Source of the DNA: Apostichopus japonicus
Taxonomy: Eukaryota; Echinodermata; Holothuroidea; Aspidochirotida; Stichopodidae
Reading direction: 5' to 3'
Assembly (NCBI RefSeq): GCF_037975245.1
Contig: NC_092577.1
Coordinates: 14,344,513 to 14,408,512, forward strand
DNA: 64,000 nt
Shown here: positions 22,701 to 31,888 of the stretch, in pieces
Numbering within the stretch: the stretch's first letter is position 1
How the letters are laid out: each line of letters begins with the position of its first letter
Notes under the pieces: model-generated
Database searches by the model: none
Seen by the model: only the letters and a program-made list of their open reading frames with translations
What the model was told of the DNA's origin: nothing
Position numbers and translations under genes: made by a program

Positions 22701-25172
22701 CAAGGTGGTTTCCAATTGTTTTAAACATATGAAAACAAAATGAAACAAAGGAATTAAAATTTAATACTATCCTTTTCAGTTGTAACTATACTATGAACCC
22801 AATGAAGCCAGAAAGATTGAATCATTGTAACAACTTTTAAACTTTCTTATTTTTGCCAGGTGAAAACATTCACCTTAAATCAGTTTCCTCCAGAATCTTA
22901 TTTCCGTAATGAATACACTGCTGAGAGTGATGTATGGACCACAGCTGTAGTAATATGGGAGATATTATCAAGTGGTAAATAAAATATACAAATATATTAT
23001 GTTTATCGAGACGTATCCTAAGCTTTGATCGTTATCATAATATAACATTGCTAGCATTTGTGTATGTAAGGAAGAAACATTTTGAAAAAAAGTTACAGTT
23101 CTCCGAACAAGATATGATTTATGTGACATGACGAACGAACGATGGCAATATTAGGATTTTTTATTTTCATTTATTTATTTTTATTTCCAAAGTTTCATAG
23201 CTGATTTTAAGACTATCAGTAAAAGCATCGTCTGTTAAAAGCGACCTACAACCTTTCCTTCGATCTAGAGAATAAAGTTTATGTTCCTAATATCTTAAAA
23301 CGCAAAATAATGTAGCTTCCGAAAGAAGCTGTAAGGGAATCAATGGTGTATCATGTTAATTCCATGCTTATTAAAATTTACGAATTTATTGTCGTAAATT
23401 TGTTTCCCTTTTGCAAATGATTAGATATAATATTTTGTCTTAAAATACAAAATAACCAGCTAAATATAAGTGACGATTCTCCGAAGAAATAGCATTTGTC
23501 ATATTTTATCTTCGGTTTTTTTTTAAGGAGAATCTCCTTTTCCAGTTGATGAAGATATTAAACCCTGTCAAGATGTTAAAGCACCGATGTTAACTTGGCC
23601 TCAGAATTATTTACAGCTAAGGTATTATTTGACCTACAAAATTAACTTAATATCATACCAATCGTTAATCATTTATTTTATCGAATTTAATATCAATCAT
23701 GTTAAATTATTGCAATAATTCACATGGAAATACGATATAAGAATAAATATATCATTCTCCCTTTCAACAATTGACTGGTATTGTCAAATACAAAGAACAG
23801 ACAAAAAAATCATGCAACCATGTTCGTACTTACGTGGTCGTACGTGAACATTTTTTACATGAGCACTATAACGCGACATACGTAAATGACCACCAACGTA
23901 TACAGTATAGTGAAACGATAATTATCATTCGGTTCAACCAAAAGCTTGTTTCAACTGTAATGCATGAAATGGCATATTTATATTAAAATTTAATAGGACT
24001 AAATATATGTTTTTTAGAACATAACTATTGGCAGTGTCTTGTACTGTAATAGCGGGGTGAAATCATAACCATTAACATTGTTTACCTTTGTTTAGTAATA
24101 CAGTCTGAAAGATATATTAAAATGACTTCTATACGATAAGCTTTGATCGCTTTGCAAACCGTTTTATTCCTAAGGTAGATAACGATAGCGTAGTAAAGGT
24201 ATATGCCATAGTAAATAGTACGTACAAAGGTAAACCAAAAGTTATATACATAGTAAAGGTATCTGCATAGTAAATAGTACGTACAAAGGTAAACTAAGGT
24301 ATTTATCATAGTAACAAATATGAACAAAGGTGAATCAAGGTATATGCATAGTAAATAGTACGTACAAAGGTGAACCAAGATATATATCATAGTAAAAACT
24401 ATGAACAAAGGTGAAACAAGGTATACACATAGTAAAGGTATATGCATAGTAAATATTATGCACAAAGGTGAACCAAAAGTTATTTATATAATAAAAGGTA
24501 TATGCATAGTAAATAGTACGTACAAGGTATAAACATAGTAAAAGTATATGCATAGTAAATAGTACGTACAAAGATGAACCAAGGTATTTATCATTGTGTA
24601 TTTTCTTACGGCAGAAACTTGATACTATTTGATTGTTGGAGTCAAACATGTTCTCTCAGACCTACAATTCATCATCTCAGAGAATCATTCAAAGCGGTAA
24701 GTAAAACTGTTAACAAAGTTATGTATTTATTTCAGAGGTATATAAAGACTTGTGGAATACACACACAAAATACAGTTTCATTTTTTTAACGTCCTAAAGA
24801 AAATATTACGTCCTAAAGAAAATATATAACTTGCAATTTTTATACCATCCAAGCCAATGTTTACGACAACCAGTTTTAATAAACGTGTGAATTATTTTCT
24901 CGAACAGTAAACTCTGCATGCTAATACTTTGTATCGTGGGGCGGGGGAAGGGGGGGGGGTCGAAAATGACACTTACCACGAGCCGATCAATATTCTTAAT
25001 TACTTAAAGATTTTCAGAACTAAGAGAAAAAAAGCTTTTGTTATAACCAATGGCCACCAATACATGTCATATCTTTTTGTGTTCGCAGATCTTCGAAACT
25101 TTAGTAGAAAACAGTTTCTACGAGATACCACTTTCCGAATTATACATACCAATGAGTGGAACTACTAATTAA
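13390..25172 (+). CDS. Ig-domain receptor tyrosine pseudokinase (gene span, 5' end missing)
   Basis: Seen: coding exons for two Ig domains, a Thr/Ser-rich stalk, a transmembrane helix, a short juxtamembrane part and a kinase-like domain with a 28-codon terminal exon. All eight kinase-region exons join in frame. Relative to active tyrosine kinases, VAIK reads CAVL, HRD reads HPG, the catalytic-loop Asn is Lys and DFG reads DFC. The glycine loop is not recognisable. PPES (for APE), SDVW and CW....RPT are kept, which places it in the tyrosine-kinase group. Known: such changes abolish or strongly reduce phosphotransfer, as in ErbB3-like receptors. Inferred: a cell-surface ligand-binding scaffold that signals through partners. 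The C-terminal tail has YEIP and YIPM; the latter is a YxxM PI3K-SH2 type motif. The signal-peptide exon was not found; it should lie upstream and end in phase 1. The FGFR/VEGFR-like Ig-RTK class is the nearest fit, but no orthologue can be named. Confidence 0.85.
13754..14005. mobile_element. Foldback MITE, copy 1 (receptor intron)
   Basis: The ends CACACAG...TTACTACTGTA and TACAGTAGTTACTGTA...CTGTGTG are inverted. The centre forms a very long stem: GTAGCATGTGCTATTAGGAT to its complement near 13955, about 60 paired bases around a GTTTGATGCAT loop. A diverged second copy lies at 16454-16744 in the same gene. Confidence 0.85.
14006..14793. other. Receptor intron between Ig exons
   Basis: AT-rich intron sequence after the foldback element, ending in the acceptor TCTTTCCAG. 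Nothing else is recognised. Confidence 0.6.
14794..15090 (+). CDS. Receptor exon: Ig domain 2
   Basis: 297 bp, phase 1 to phase 1. The Ig pattern has first Cys in [11 protein letters not shown] and second Cys in [11 protein letters not shown]. The usual core Trp is replaced by Phe (LLSF). The ARP after the first Cys is shared with domain 1 (DARP/GARP), suggesting the two arose by duplication. Donor G|GTAAGC. Confidence 0.9.
15091..16368. other. Receptor intron
   Basis: AT-rich, with a poly-C/poly-A stretch just after the donor and a 24-bp direct repeat (TTATGCAGAATTATAGATTT) near 15566 and 15604. No exon is seen. Confidence 0.5.
16369..16401 (+). CDS. Receptor small exon: Thr-rich stalk, part 1
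   Basis: 33 bp between CTTTCAG and G|GTTTGT, phase 1 to 1, read as [12 protein letters not shown]. It is short, but phase and composition fit an extracellular stalk between Ig 2 and the membrane. Confidence 0.65.
16454..16744. mobile_element. Foldback MITE, copy 2 (receptor intron)
   Basis: Colinear with the element at 13754-14005: the ACAGTTACTACTGTAAATCT start, the GTAGCATGTGCTATTAGGAT arm, the AACAAATCCAGTT centre and the CTGTGTG end. It is slightly longer and more diverged. Confidence 0.85.
17200..17229 (+). CDS. Receptor small exon: stalk, part 2
   Basis: 30 bp between CTCTTTCAG and G|GTTTTT, phase 1 to 1, read as DRRTTAPSS. The same phase as the neighbouring exons means it can be skipped without frame change. 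Confidence 0.6.
17670..17765 (+). CDS. Receptor exon: transmembrane helix
   Basis: 96 bp between TCTTTCCAG and G|GTAAGT, phase 1 to 1. It encodes [20 protein letters not shown] and then [12 protein letters not shown]: one hydrophobic helix followed by a basic stop-transfer sequence, which sets the N-out orientation. Confidence 0.85.
17833..18225 (+). mobile_element. LINE 3' end (receptor intron)
   Basis: An ORF at 17880-18068 reads like the end of a non-LTR reverse transcriptase: [20 protein letters not shown], then [10 protein letters not shown] before the stop. It is followed by an untranslated tail ending CAATAAATTCAATTCAATT, a typical LINE terminus. It is 5'-truncated, as usual for LINE insertions. 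Confidence 0.75.
18453..18477 (+). CDS. Receptor small juxtamembrane exon (may be optional)
   Basis: 25 bp between ACAAATAG and AC|GTAAGA, read as ASMSANLST. It changes phase from 1 to 2. The next exon offers two acceptors 8 bp apart (18983 and 18991), one fitting inclusion of this exon and the other fitting its omission. Confidence 0.5.
18984..19051 (+). CDS. Receptor juxtamembrane exon
   Basis: Read as [20 protein letters not shown] then QS, ending C|GTAAGT in phase 1. With the upstream 25-bp exon included the acceptor must be TAG at 18981-18983; without it the acceptor GCAG at 18991 keeps the same frame. Confidence 0.6.
19160..19194 (+). CDS. Receptor small exon, phase unresolved
   Basis: 35 bp between TTTTACAG and GTAAGG, read as [12 protein letters not shown], phase 1 to 0. 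The next certain exon (19687) cannot be entered in phase 0, so this exon needs a further microexon, such as 19601-19632 (phase 0 to 2), or is skipped with use of the acceptor at 19691. Confidence 0.4.
19687..19751 (+). CDS. Receptor exon: acidic Ser-rich juxtamembrane
   Basis: Read as [20 protein letters not shown] then S, ending A|GTAAGT in phase 1. The frame is fixed by the following kinase exon. Two possible acceptors, TTTAG (19686) and ATCAG (19691), give entry in phase 2 or phase 1. Confidence 0.75.
19992..20163 (+). mobile_element. U2 snRNA-headed SINE, copy 1
   Basis: The start CTTCTCGGCCTTTTGGCTAA, continuing GATCATGTGTAGTATCTGTT, matches the first 40-odd bases of U2 snRNA with about one mismatch. 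It then diverges into a non-U2 body and ends in a CCCAGGTTCTTTCCTGGG hairpin and a short tail. GATTATCTCATGTCT is duplicated at 19977-19991 and 20164-20178, the mark of target-primed retroposition. It sits in a receptor intron in sense orientation. Other copies: 34536, 30135 (minus) and 46985 (minus). Confidence 0.88.
20333..20500 (+). CDS. Receptor exon: kinase N-lobe 1
   Basis: 168 bp, phase 1 to 1, acceptor TTTACAG, donor G|GTAAAG. It encodes the start of the kinase fold. The glycine-loop position reads [13 protein letters not shown] with no GxGxxG, and the beta-3 lysine position reads CAVL, with Leu encoded at 20485-20487 in place of Lys. Confidence 0.85.
20501..20887. other. Receptor intron
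   Basis: AT-rich intron with no further feature seen. It ends CTGCATTAAG before the next exon. Confidence 0.6.
20888..20998 (+). CDS. Receptor exon: kinase N-lobe 2 (C-helix region)
   Basis: 111 bp, phase 1 to 1. It begins [20 protein letters not shown], corresponding to the C-helix region. Of the two AG options at the acceptor, only the one at 20886-20887 avoids an early stop. The conserved C-helix Glu that would pair with the beta-3 Lys cannot be placed confidently. Confidence 0.8.
21641..21798 (+). CDS. Receptor exon: hinge to helix E
   Basis: 158 bp, phase 1 to 0, acceptor ATTCCTTCAG, donor [24 protein letters not shown] matches the beta-5/hinge pattern (LYLITEY...L) of tyrosine kinases, and [12 protein letters not shown] matches helix E before the catalytic loop. 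Confidence 0.9.
21799..22284. other. Receptor intron
   Basis: AT-rich, nothing recognised; ends TTTAACAG. Confidence 0.6.
22285..22404 (+). CDS. Receptor exon: degenerate catalytic loop and DFG region
   Basis: 40 codons, phase 0 to 0. [12 protein letters not shown] stands where active kinases have FIHRDLAARNVL: Arg is Pro, the catalytic Asp is Gly (22297-22299) and the metal-binding Asn is Lys. YDFCLAED replaces ADFGLARD; the Asp is kept and the Gly is Cys (22357-22359). These are the main proof of pseudokinase status. Confidence 0.92.
22860..22974 (+). CDS. Receptor exon: activation segment end to helix F
   Basis: 115 bp, phase 0 to 1. [20 protein letters not shown] then [12 protein letters not shown] aligns with W-APES...YT..SDVWSFGVLLWEI of receptor tyrosine kinases. 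The structural Glu of APE and the Asp of SDVW are kept, so the fold is under constraint although catalysis is lost. Confidence 0.92.
22975..23527. other. Receptor intron
   Basis: AT-rich, with no repeat or exon recognised. Confidence 0.6.
23528..23621 (+). CDS. Receptor exon: helix G region
   Basis: 94 bp, phase 1 to 2, after TTTTTTAAG, donor GTATTA. It reads [20 protein letters not shown] and then [11 protein letters not shown], matching the G-x-PYP...LxxG.RLxxPxxCP-type segment in position, with WPQNY in place of the usual RPxxC. Confidence 0.88.
24190..24592. repeat. Degenerate tandem repeat of about 40 bp (receptor intron)
   Basis: Diverged units of GCATAGTAAATAGTACGTAC AAAGGTGAACCAAGGTAT recur about ten times. 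The long Tyr/Leu-rich minus-strand ORFs here result from the repeat. Confidence 0.85.
24615..24696 (+). CDS. Receptor exon: CW...RPT helix H-I
   Basis: 82 bp, phase 2 to 0, acceptor ACGGCAG, donor [26 protein letters not shown] matches the M..CW...P..RPTF pattern of tyrosine kinases, including the structural Arg. Confidence 0.92.
25089..25172 (+). CDS. Receptor last exon: C-terminal tail with YEIP and YIPM
   Basis: 28 codons with stop TAA, entered in phase 0 after TTCGCAG. It encodes the end of the kinase fold and a short tail, [23 protein letters not shown] (25143-25154) fits the YxxM consensus for p85 SH2 domains, and YEIP (25119-25130) is another possible SH2 site. The phosphorylating kinase would have to be a partner. 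Confidence 0.88.
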   Translation: MFETLVENSFYEIPLSELYIPMSGTTN

Positions 25173-25269
25173 CATTAATTAATTAATTAGAGGCAGGACG
25201 AAGATAGAAGGACAATTCCAGATGATAGCGGAACGATTTAGACAAATACCGACAAAACTCTGTATGCAT

Positions 25270-25640
25270 GTGAGGGCGTTGTGGTCAAGTGGTTAAGGCA
25301 GTGGACTAGGGATCTAACATTACAGGTGCGAGTCCTGGCCAGATCATTGCGTTGTGTCCTTAGGCAAGGCGCTTTATCTCCATTGCCTCTCTTCACCCAG
25401 GTGTATCAATGGGGACTTGCGAGGTAACTTGTAAATATAGTTGCGTGCGCCGGTTTGTGGCTGCACCCTATGGGAAGTTCCCCGGGGGACACGTGGTTGT
25501 GTTGCACTGTGGTGCCCCAGGAGAGACTGATTGAATTGTGCACACTTTGGTGTGTAGGTGTGACAAGTTACCAATGACCAGGGTTAAGTTGTAAAGTAGT
25601 GTGAGAGGGCCTTGGCCCCGAACAAGACTGTAAACCTAAA
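25270..25640 (+). mobile_element. tRNA-derived SINE in the receptor 3' region
   Basis: The head GTGGTCAAGTGGTTAAGGCA has a tRNA A-box, and GGTGCGAGTCC near 25325 is a B-box. The body GTGTCCTTAGGCAAGGCGCT ... CACCCAGGTGTATCAATGGG resembles a core seen in many deuterostome SINEs (from memory, not searched). It ends in an A/T-rich TATA tail. Confidence 0.8.
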
Positions 25641-28400
25641 TATAAAAAAATATATATATATTAAAATGTTAGTCACTACATGCAGTTAAAAAACAAACTT
25701 CAATTTCTCCTTAAAAAGAGAAAGGAAAAAATTGATGATCATTGCACCAAATTCCTTGCAATTGATAGCCTGATGTTAACACAATCTTTGACTGTATAGA
25801 GAAATGTCTTTGCAACTGGAGGCGAAAGTCACAGCAGAGGAATGCGTATGTTCGTTTGGCTTGAACAGTGCGAATCGATATCATTTTGGGTGTTTATGTT
25901 TATGTTTATGTTTGGTTTGTAGATTAGATAGCTATATTAAAGAGATGGTTAACCTAAAATATCCATGAATTAATTAAACTGATTATCGCGGGCAATACAT
26001 TTTAACTTTTACTATGATGTGGTCTAGTCAATGTCACAAGGCTTATTTCATGTTTGTATATTAAAAATGACTAAATATTGATTAAATAAACTGTGTTATA
26101 ATGGACTGAAACCTGTTAACCCCATGGCAGTTTTTAAATTGTCATTAAGAAATCTTTTTTGCATACAACCATATTAGTACTACTATTGAACAAGTTGTAT
26201 GGGTTTGAAGCAGATCAAATTTCCGAGTTTTAGTTCTGTTTATTCATTGCTCGAATCATAAATGTAGGATTTAGTACGGTCATTATTACAACAAGTTTGT
26301 ATATACATCACATAGGCCTACTACTGTTAGGTAAGCTATAGTATAGTACAGTCATTATTACAGCAAGTGTGTATATTCCATCATATAGCCTACTGTTAGG
26401 TATAGTTACACACACAGGCTTGGACAAAACAAGGAAATGAAACTCTAATCAGTAGTAACCTTAAACATCTCGAGTTGAATGAATTTCTCTGTCAATATAG
26501 AGCGAAACGAAAATGAAAGCACTAAACACTTATGATGCATTGTAATGGCACCGTGCATACGACAGCGTTAACAACAGACTACTTCGGCGAACGAAGTTAA
26601 CATTTTAATACCAATGCACTGTGTAGTGCATAAGCCTGGTTGCGTTCGGCACGTACAGCTGCTATGCTGCTAAGATGCTATTGAGCTTACAAGCAGGTTA
26701 CAATTATTACTGTGATGTAGCGTGAATTATACGTATGGGACATTACATAAAACAAAGATGTTGCCTTAGCCATATGCATGTATACAACATATAAATTAAT
26801 AAGTAAATGGATAGGAAATATGATCTTGAAAAGAGAAACGAGTTGCTTCTAACTAGTCTATTTTATTCGCATGCCAAAACTGTGGGTATCAAAAAGGGAC
26901 AGCGAACCTTTTATATGAAATACCGTCAAAAGCTTAGAAGGCGATGAACTTAAATCTAACTAGGTGATGAACAACTTTTTTTTTCCAATCTCTATTTTGA
27001 ATGTTGAGCAATTTTGAGCCTACTGTTAAGTTTACAAAGTTAAATGGACAATATCAGTTTGGCTTTTATTCAATTAAAAAGACAAAAATATTGGTAAATA
27101 TTAAGTATTTTACGTTTCTGCTCATATAAAAATAAGTAAAAAAATCGGGTTGACTTTCCTCGAGCATGGGCATCCGCCACAAGGGAGGGGTGTGCTGTGT
27201 CCCTGGACAGCGGTGTAAGTAGGTCAATGCATACGCTGCGGCCGCCGCGGCCAGGTGACCAAGTACCGAAAAATAAAAAGAACACAAGCGCTGGAGCTGG
27301 CTCACTAAATGTCTCTCCCGATACTCACTGAAATGAGAAATGAAAAAGAACCTTGTCTTCAACATGGAAAAACTGAGTGCCATGTCTGTAAGTCTAGAGG
27401 CGCCCAATAAATAAATGTTGACTCTCCTTTTGGGGCCATTTTCATTTCTGTACAGCTCCGTTCTACGCCACTTCCCTATTAACCGGTTCACATGTGATTC
27501 TTTTGACAGTTAACCAAGTATTGTGCTTCCCAACCCCCCCCCCCTGGCCCCTCCCCCGCCATTTGTAGTTTGTTCTGCTAACGAGAGAGAAATAAACGAA
27601 TACAAAAGATATTTTCATGACGAAAATTACACTTGCAATACCTTGCACGATAATGTGTAACATTAACAACAATTCCAATTAAAAGAGTATTATCTGATAA
27701 CATTGAATTTTACAGGGTGCCTCAATTTAAGATTGAAAGCGCAAGTAGGTTCTTGCATTTGACATGTATGTCGTCTTGGCGAATGTTGTGTAATGCACGA
27801 GTCTTGAGAAACAAGCATATCTTGTTTATTATAGTTGACAGATGTATCTACGGAAAGGAATAAAGAATTGGTGTCTAAAAGAATCCACTAAAACCAAACG
27901 TATATAGGCAAAATATGGATATATGATAATCATTTGTTACTCTCTGAGACGAAAGTTATACAACTTAATGGCGTTTTGATGAACAATAAGTAGAGAAATA
28001 TTTAGTGTTCAGTCAATGCTTACGAATTCAAATGTTCAGATTGAGTTTTATGAATTAATTCTGAAAGCATCACCTAAAACATGATAATCCTACAGAAATA
28101 ATGTTTACTTAAAGGTTGCTACATATGACATAATACCTTATAACAAACGAGATATCTAAGTGCATAGCATTCGAATGCGTATAGCTTTACTTTTGGTTGA
28201 TAACACTAATAACATGCTACATAAACATTATGAGGCATTTTTGCTTCTCGAAACTTTGATTATTAATAGCTGTGACTGATTGAAAGAAAATACTACTGGA
28301 TAGGCTACAATAATTATTATGAGGATATTATTTTCTTAGATGCAGATGAGAATTAGCTCAAATTGCAGCATAATCAATAAACCTGCATAAATTATGCTTC
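25641..28400. other. Intergenic or 3' UTR stretch
   Basis: AT-rich. AATAAA at 26085-26090 is a possible poly(A) signal for the receptor gene, about 0.9 kb after its stop codon. A direct repeat of a CATATAGGCCTACTGTTAGG-type segment lies at about 26300-26400. Minus-strand ORFs at 27066-27680 look like chance frames. No gene is supported. Confidence 0.35.
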
Positions 28401-28410
28401 AAATACTCAC

Positions 28411-28499
28411 CTCAATATCAAAGAAGGTGCAGGGAGAGAGAGAATCTGTTTTGCGCTTTCGTGAGTAAATTCCACCAAATAGGTCATACTGCGACTTGG
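28411..28499 (-). CDS. Isolated exon-like segment
   Basis: On the minus strand an 89-bp segment lies between acceptor AATTTTACAG and donor GAG|GTGAGT. One frame (phase 1 entry, phase 0 exit) reads KSQYDLFGGIYSRKRKTDSL then SPCTFFDIE. The splice signals are good and the composition is protein-like, but no partner exon or family is recognised. Confidence 0.3.
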
Positions 28500-29074
28500 C
28501 TGTAAAATTAACGATGAGTAGTTGAACTTACTGTTAACTGATACCATATATATAACAAACTTGAAAATGTAAACATTCTTTTTAAATTTCAAGCAAAACT
28601 TCAACTAGTCTTCCATTATTCGAAAAGGTTTCGCTTCTTCATCGCTTACAGAGGGTAAGAACGTATACACAGATAGCTATAGGACTTATAGCGGGAATAC
28701 TGTTTCTCTTAAGAATGTCAAAAATCATGGCGATATAAATTCAAAAATAATGTAACGTTGAAGCTGAATCACTCAACTTAATAATTCGCAACAATGGTTC
28801 CAAATTATCTCTGTAATTATTGTAAAAGTAATAATTTCTTGTAGCTATGTCGATTACAACAGGGTGACGAACATCACAGGGATCACCCTACGATTGAAAA
28901 CAACACTACGCAACTGAAAATATAGATACATTATCAGAAACGAATGTTGAATAAGAGGGCGTTGTTCTGCTTTACAGGGAGCCTGCGAAAGTGCAACTAA
29001 ATGTCATGCCGTGTCCTGGCTGTGACCTTTGCTATGGTACTGTAGTGAAAGTGAGTTATAGTATACAACCGTAT

Positions 29075-29401
29075 TTGGCAAGCGGCAAGCCACATGTGCA
29101 ATAATTCCATAAACCGAGTTGATCGCCGTTAAACTCTGTTTTTCGATCGATAAACTGAGTTTATCGACTGGATAACCGTGTATTTCGCGATAATCTCAGT
29201 TTATCGAGCGAAAGCAGAGTTGACGGCGATAAACTCGGTTTATCCAATTATTGCACATGTGGCGTGCCATATCCAATTCGATAAACTAGGTTTATCGAGC
29301 GATAAACTCAGTTTATCGATAAACTCAGATTATCGATCGAAAAACAGAGTGCAACGGCGATCAACTCGGTTTATGGAATTATTGCACATATGGCTTGCCA
29401 T
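29075..29401. mobile_element. Foldback element of palindromic arms
   Basis: The left arm GGCAAGCCACATGTGCAATA ... AACCGAGTTGATCGCC ... TTTTTCGATCGATAAACT is matched in inverse at the right end (29317-29401) over about 80 bp, and again in the middle (29195-29275). The flanks AACCGTAT at 29067-29074 and 29402-29409 look like an 8-bp duplication. TTTATCGA-type palindromes fill the interior. Confidence 0.8.
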
Positions 29402-29409
29402 AACCGTAT

Positions 29410-31430
29410 GCGCGAATTTCTCTGACGTAATGTATCATGTATTTACTCAAGTCAAACAGTAGAGGGTAGATCACTGACCAACCTTGAACCTGGTCATGGT
29501 TAAGTATGTATTCCCTTTAAAGGGACTCGGCATTATCACTTATCGATGCTTTAACTATCACAGGAGCTGTACTATATCTGAGTGGAATAACCTCAGAAAA
29601 TCGTGTGTAGGCACACATAGTAGATGTACTTGTTCTTGGCAATGGGCCTATACACAATCAATCACTATCCTGATAAAGGAATCTTCCAAACAGGGATAGG
29701 CTTCAATTGAGCAGGTGGGATCTTGCAGTTAGGCTTGCCTACCACAAGGCAAATATGACAGGTGTTACAAAATTGTGTTACATCCTGCCTTAGCTTTGCC
29801 CAGAAGAAATTGATTCAATATTTTGAATGTGTAGGCTACCGGCGACGATTGCATTTCAAAAGTGTGTGTGTGGGGGGGGGGGGGGCAAAAGGCTTAGATA
29901 TACTTAGATCTTCCAATTTCCACACTTCTACAGAACTAGGCTATATTGTACACACAGCAGACACCATGCCACAGGCCTAGCCGTCAGTCATTCGTGCACA
30001 TCATACCAGGCTACAGTATAGCTCAGGCCTCACTTAGGTTCTGGAAGTTTTGAAGGCCTATGCTAACTGATATAGTGCATTTGTTGGGAATACACATATC
30101 ATCTATGTACATTTAACTATGGTACTAAACTTGAAAAGATATTTTTGAAGAAAAAATCAACTAGGAGAGAACCTGGACACGAATACCCAAACAACGAACT
30201 GACTGATCCGCTGTCAACCCCAGACACCTTACATCGAGATTGTGACTGTGTGATCGTCGTCAGATGTGTATCACGATTCCCCTGGAAAGGGAACACAATG
30301 CTACACATGATGCTAGCTCCTCTGTCAGTATCGAGTGAATAAAAACGGGAAAGCAAAGTTCTCTGTCACATGTTATAATAATAATTATAATCATCATCAG
30401 TTATTGTTAAGACGCTTAAGCGACCACCATTGTGGGAGAAGCCCGCAAGGGCTTATGGATTATAATTTACACGTCGGGTGGCTTCCAATTCAAGAGTTTA
30501 ACTCAAATTTGTCAAAGTCATTTCAGATGGGAAAACCGTTGATTACTCTTGAATGAAAATCCCACCTTATGCATGACCAGGCTGGGTATCGAACCAAGAA
30601 CCACCAGAATACTAATCATCATTGCTTCAAATGCTGTCACCGCCTGTATCCATTCGGCCAAAGAACTGGCCTCTGTGTCTCTGTACATTTCACATGCGCA
30701 GGGTGTCAGTCATGCGATCGCTAGTTAGCCTAGCCTATGTAGTCCAATTGTTCGATGTTGACATTCAAACCCATGGCGTCGGCACTGCGTCAATCCATTC
30801 CAGTAGATACTGTACGTGCCTATAATACATATGACATATTCGAAATACACTACAATTTCTACTGGCAAATTAATTAACAGTATGAATAGTTTCTACTGTA
30901 CCTGACTAGGTAGATCGGGTGTAGTTTAAAATATGTCACATTGTTGATCAATGTGACTCAGGAATGACAAAAGTAGTAGACATACTTTATGAAATAAGAA
31001 GTGTATAAATGAATATATATTTGGTATACTTAACTATAAAATTTTCCTTGTTGGGGTGTTCATGTTACAGGTCTGTGGGAGTATGATCTGCATAACCAGT
31101 ATTAGTTCATTCCTATTTGTATATTTCTCAAAATATTTAGAATATATCTTGTTTGGGTAACAGCGTGCATTTTAGAGTCAGCGTTTATTATAGGTGGTCT
31201 TATTGTTAGTTTCTCCACATGTTCGTCAAATGCAAGTATTTAACTAAACATATATTTCAGAGAGCTTAAAAATTGTTTGATGACAGTTTGTTAAAACAGC
31301 TTCATATTTGGAGTGATTTCTTGTCGAGTTTAGTGATAGTAATTTATGCAAATTAGTTTTGAAAATGTTTTGTAAACATAAAAAAAAAAAATTACACAAC
31401 AAATATTATATCTGATAACTTCACACTTAA
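29410..31430. other. Intergenic stretch between the receptor and OATP genes
   Basis: It contains a G-run at 29870, a degraded fragment related to the foldback MITE centre near 30078-30110, and the minus-strand U2-headed SINE at 30135-30322. No gene is seen. Confidence 0.45.
30135..30322 (-). mobile_element. U2 snRNA-headed SINE, copy 3 (diverged)
   Basis: Reading the minus strand: a degraded head AGCTAGCATCATGTGTAGCA, then CCCTTTCCAGGGGAATCGTG, GATCACACAGTCACAATCTC, GGGGTTGACAGCGGATCAGT and the tail TTCGTGTCCAGGTTCTCTCC. It is colinear with the copies at 19992 and 34536 but has lost most of the U2 part. Confidence 0.8.
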
Positions 31431-31503
31431 GCTTTAATTTGATACCAAATTTGTTTTCATGTAACAATTTTGTAAACAGGGTGGTCACGTCCATAAATCA
31501 TAT

Positions 31504-31509
31504 TTTATT
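31504..31509 (-). terminator. Candidate OATP poly(A) signal
   Basis: TTTATT on the plus strand reads AATAAA on the minus strand, about 90 bases after the OATP stop codon. Confidence 0.4.
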
Positions 31510-31578
31510 GACATCGATATATAGTACACACTTATATCAATCTGTGTTGTATTTGTGGAGTGTTCTGATTCTTAACGT

Positions 31579-31609
31579 CACTTCCGGTTTGTTCTTTCGT
31601 CACTTCCGG
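31579..31609. promoter_or_regulatory. Two ETS-type motifs at the OATP stop codon
   Basis: GTCACTTCCGG occurs twice, 22 bp apart (31577-31587 and 31599-31609). On the minus strand this is CCGGAAGTGAC, the strong ETS-family core. The second copy contains the OATP stop codon. Whether it is regulatory is inference. Confidence 0.3.
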
Positions 31610-31888
31610 TCTGGTTCTACTGGCTTATAAAGGTAGAGAGAACACATAAGGGCAACCATAGTTCCAATCATTAAAAATTCACTGAGTATTAGCATCCGCC
31701 ATGACAGTTTGTCAGCATCGTAAATCCAACAAGATCCATTTCTAGTTCCCTCCTCGTCCGTCTGCCAAACGACGCAGGTACTGTCAAAGATGGCGCCAAA
31801 AATGATAGGCGCAGGGAAAGAACCAAATATCTTGGCGATTACATTTGTTAGACCCAGCGAGAAGGAACGTTGACTTTCTGGTACACAC
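31600..31888 (-). CDS. OATP exon 7 (last)
   Basis: 289 bp entered in phase 2 after TTTTACAG. CVPESQRSFSLGLTNVIAKI and GAIFDSTCVVWQ match the conserved OATP segment of helices 10-11. It ends ...YKPVEPDRK with TGA. Confidence 0.95.

Noticed and set aside
27066-27491. 141-residue minus-strand ORF
   Set aside because: No recognisable domain, low-complexity Ala run from a GC-rich patch, no splice or promoter support.
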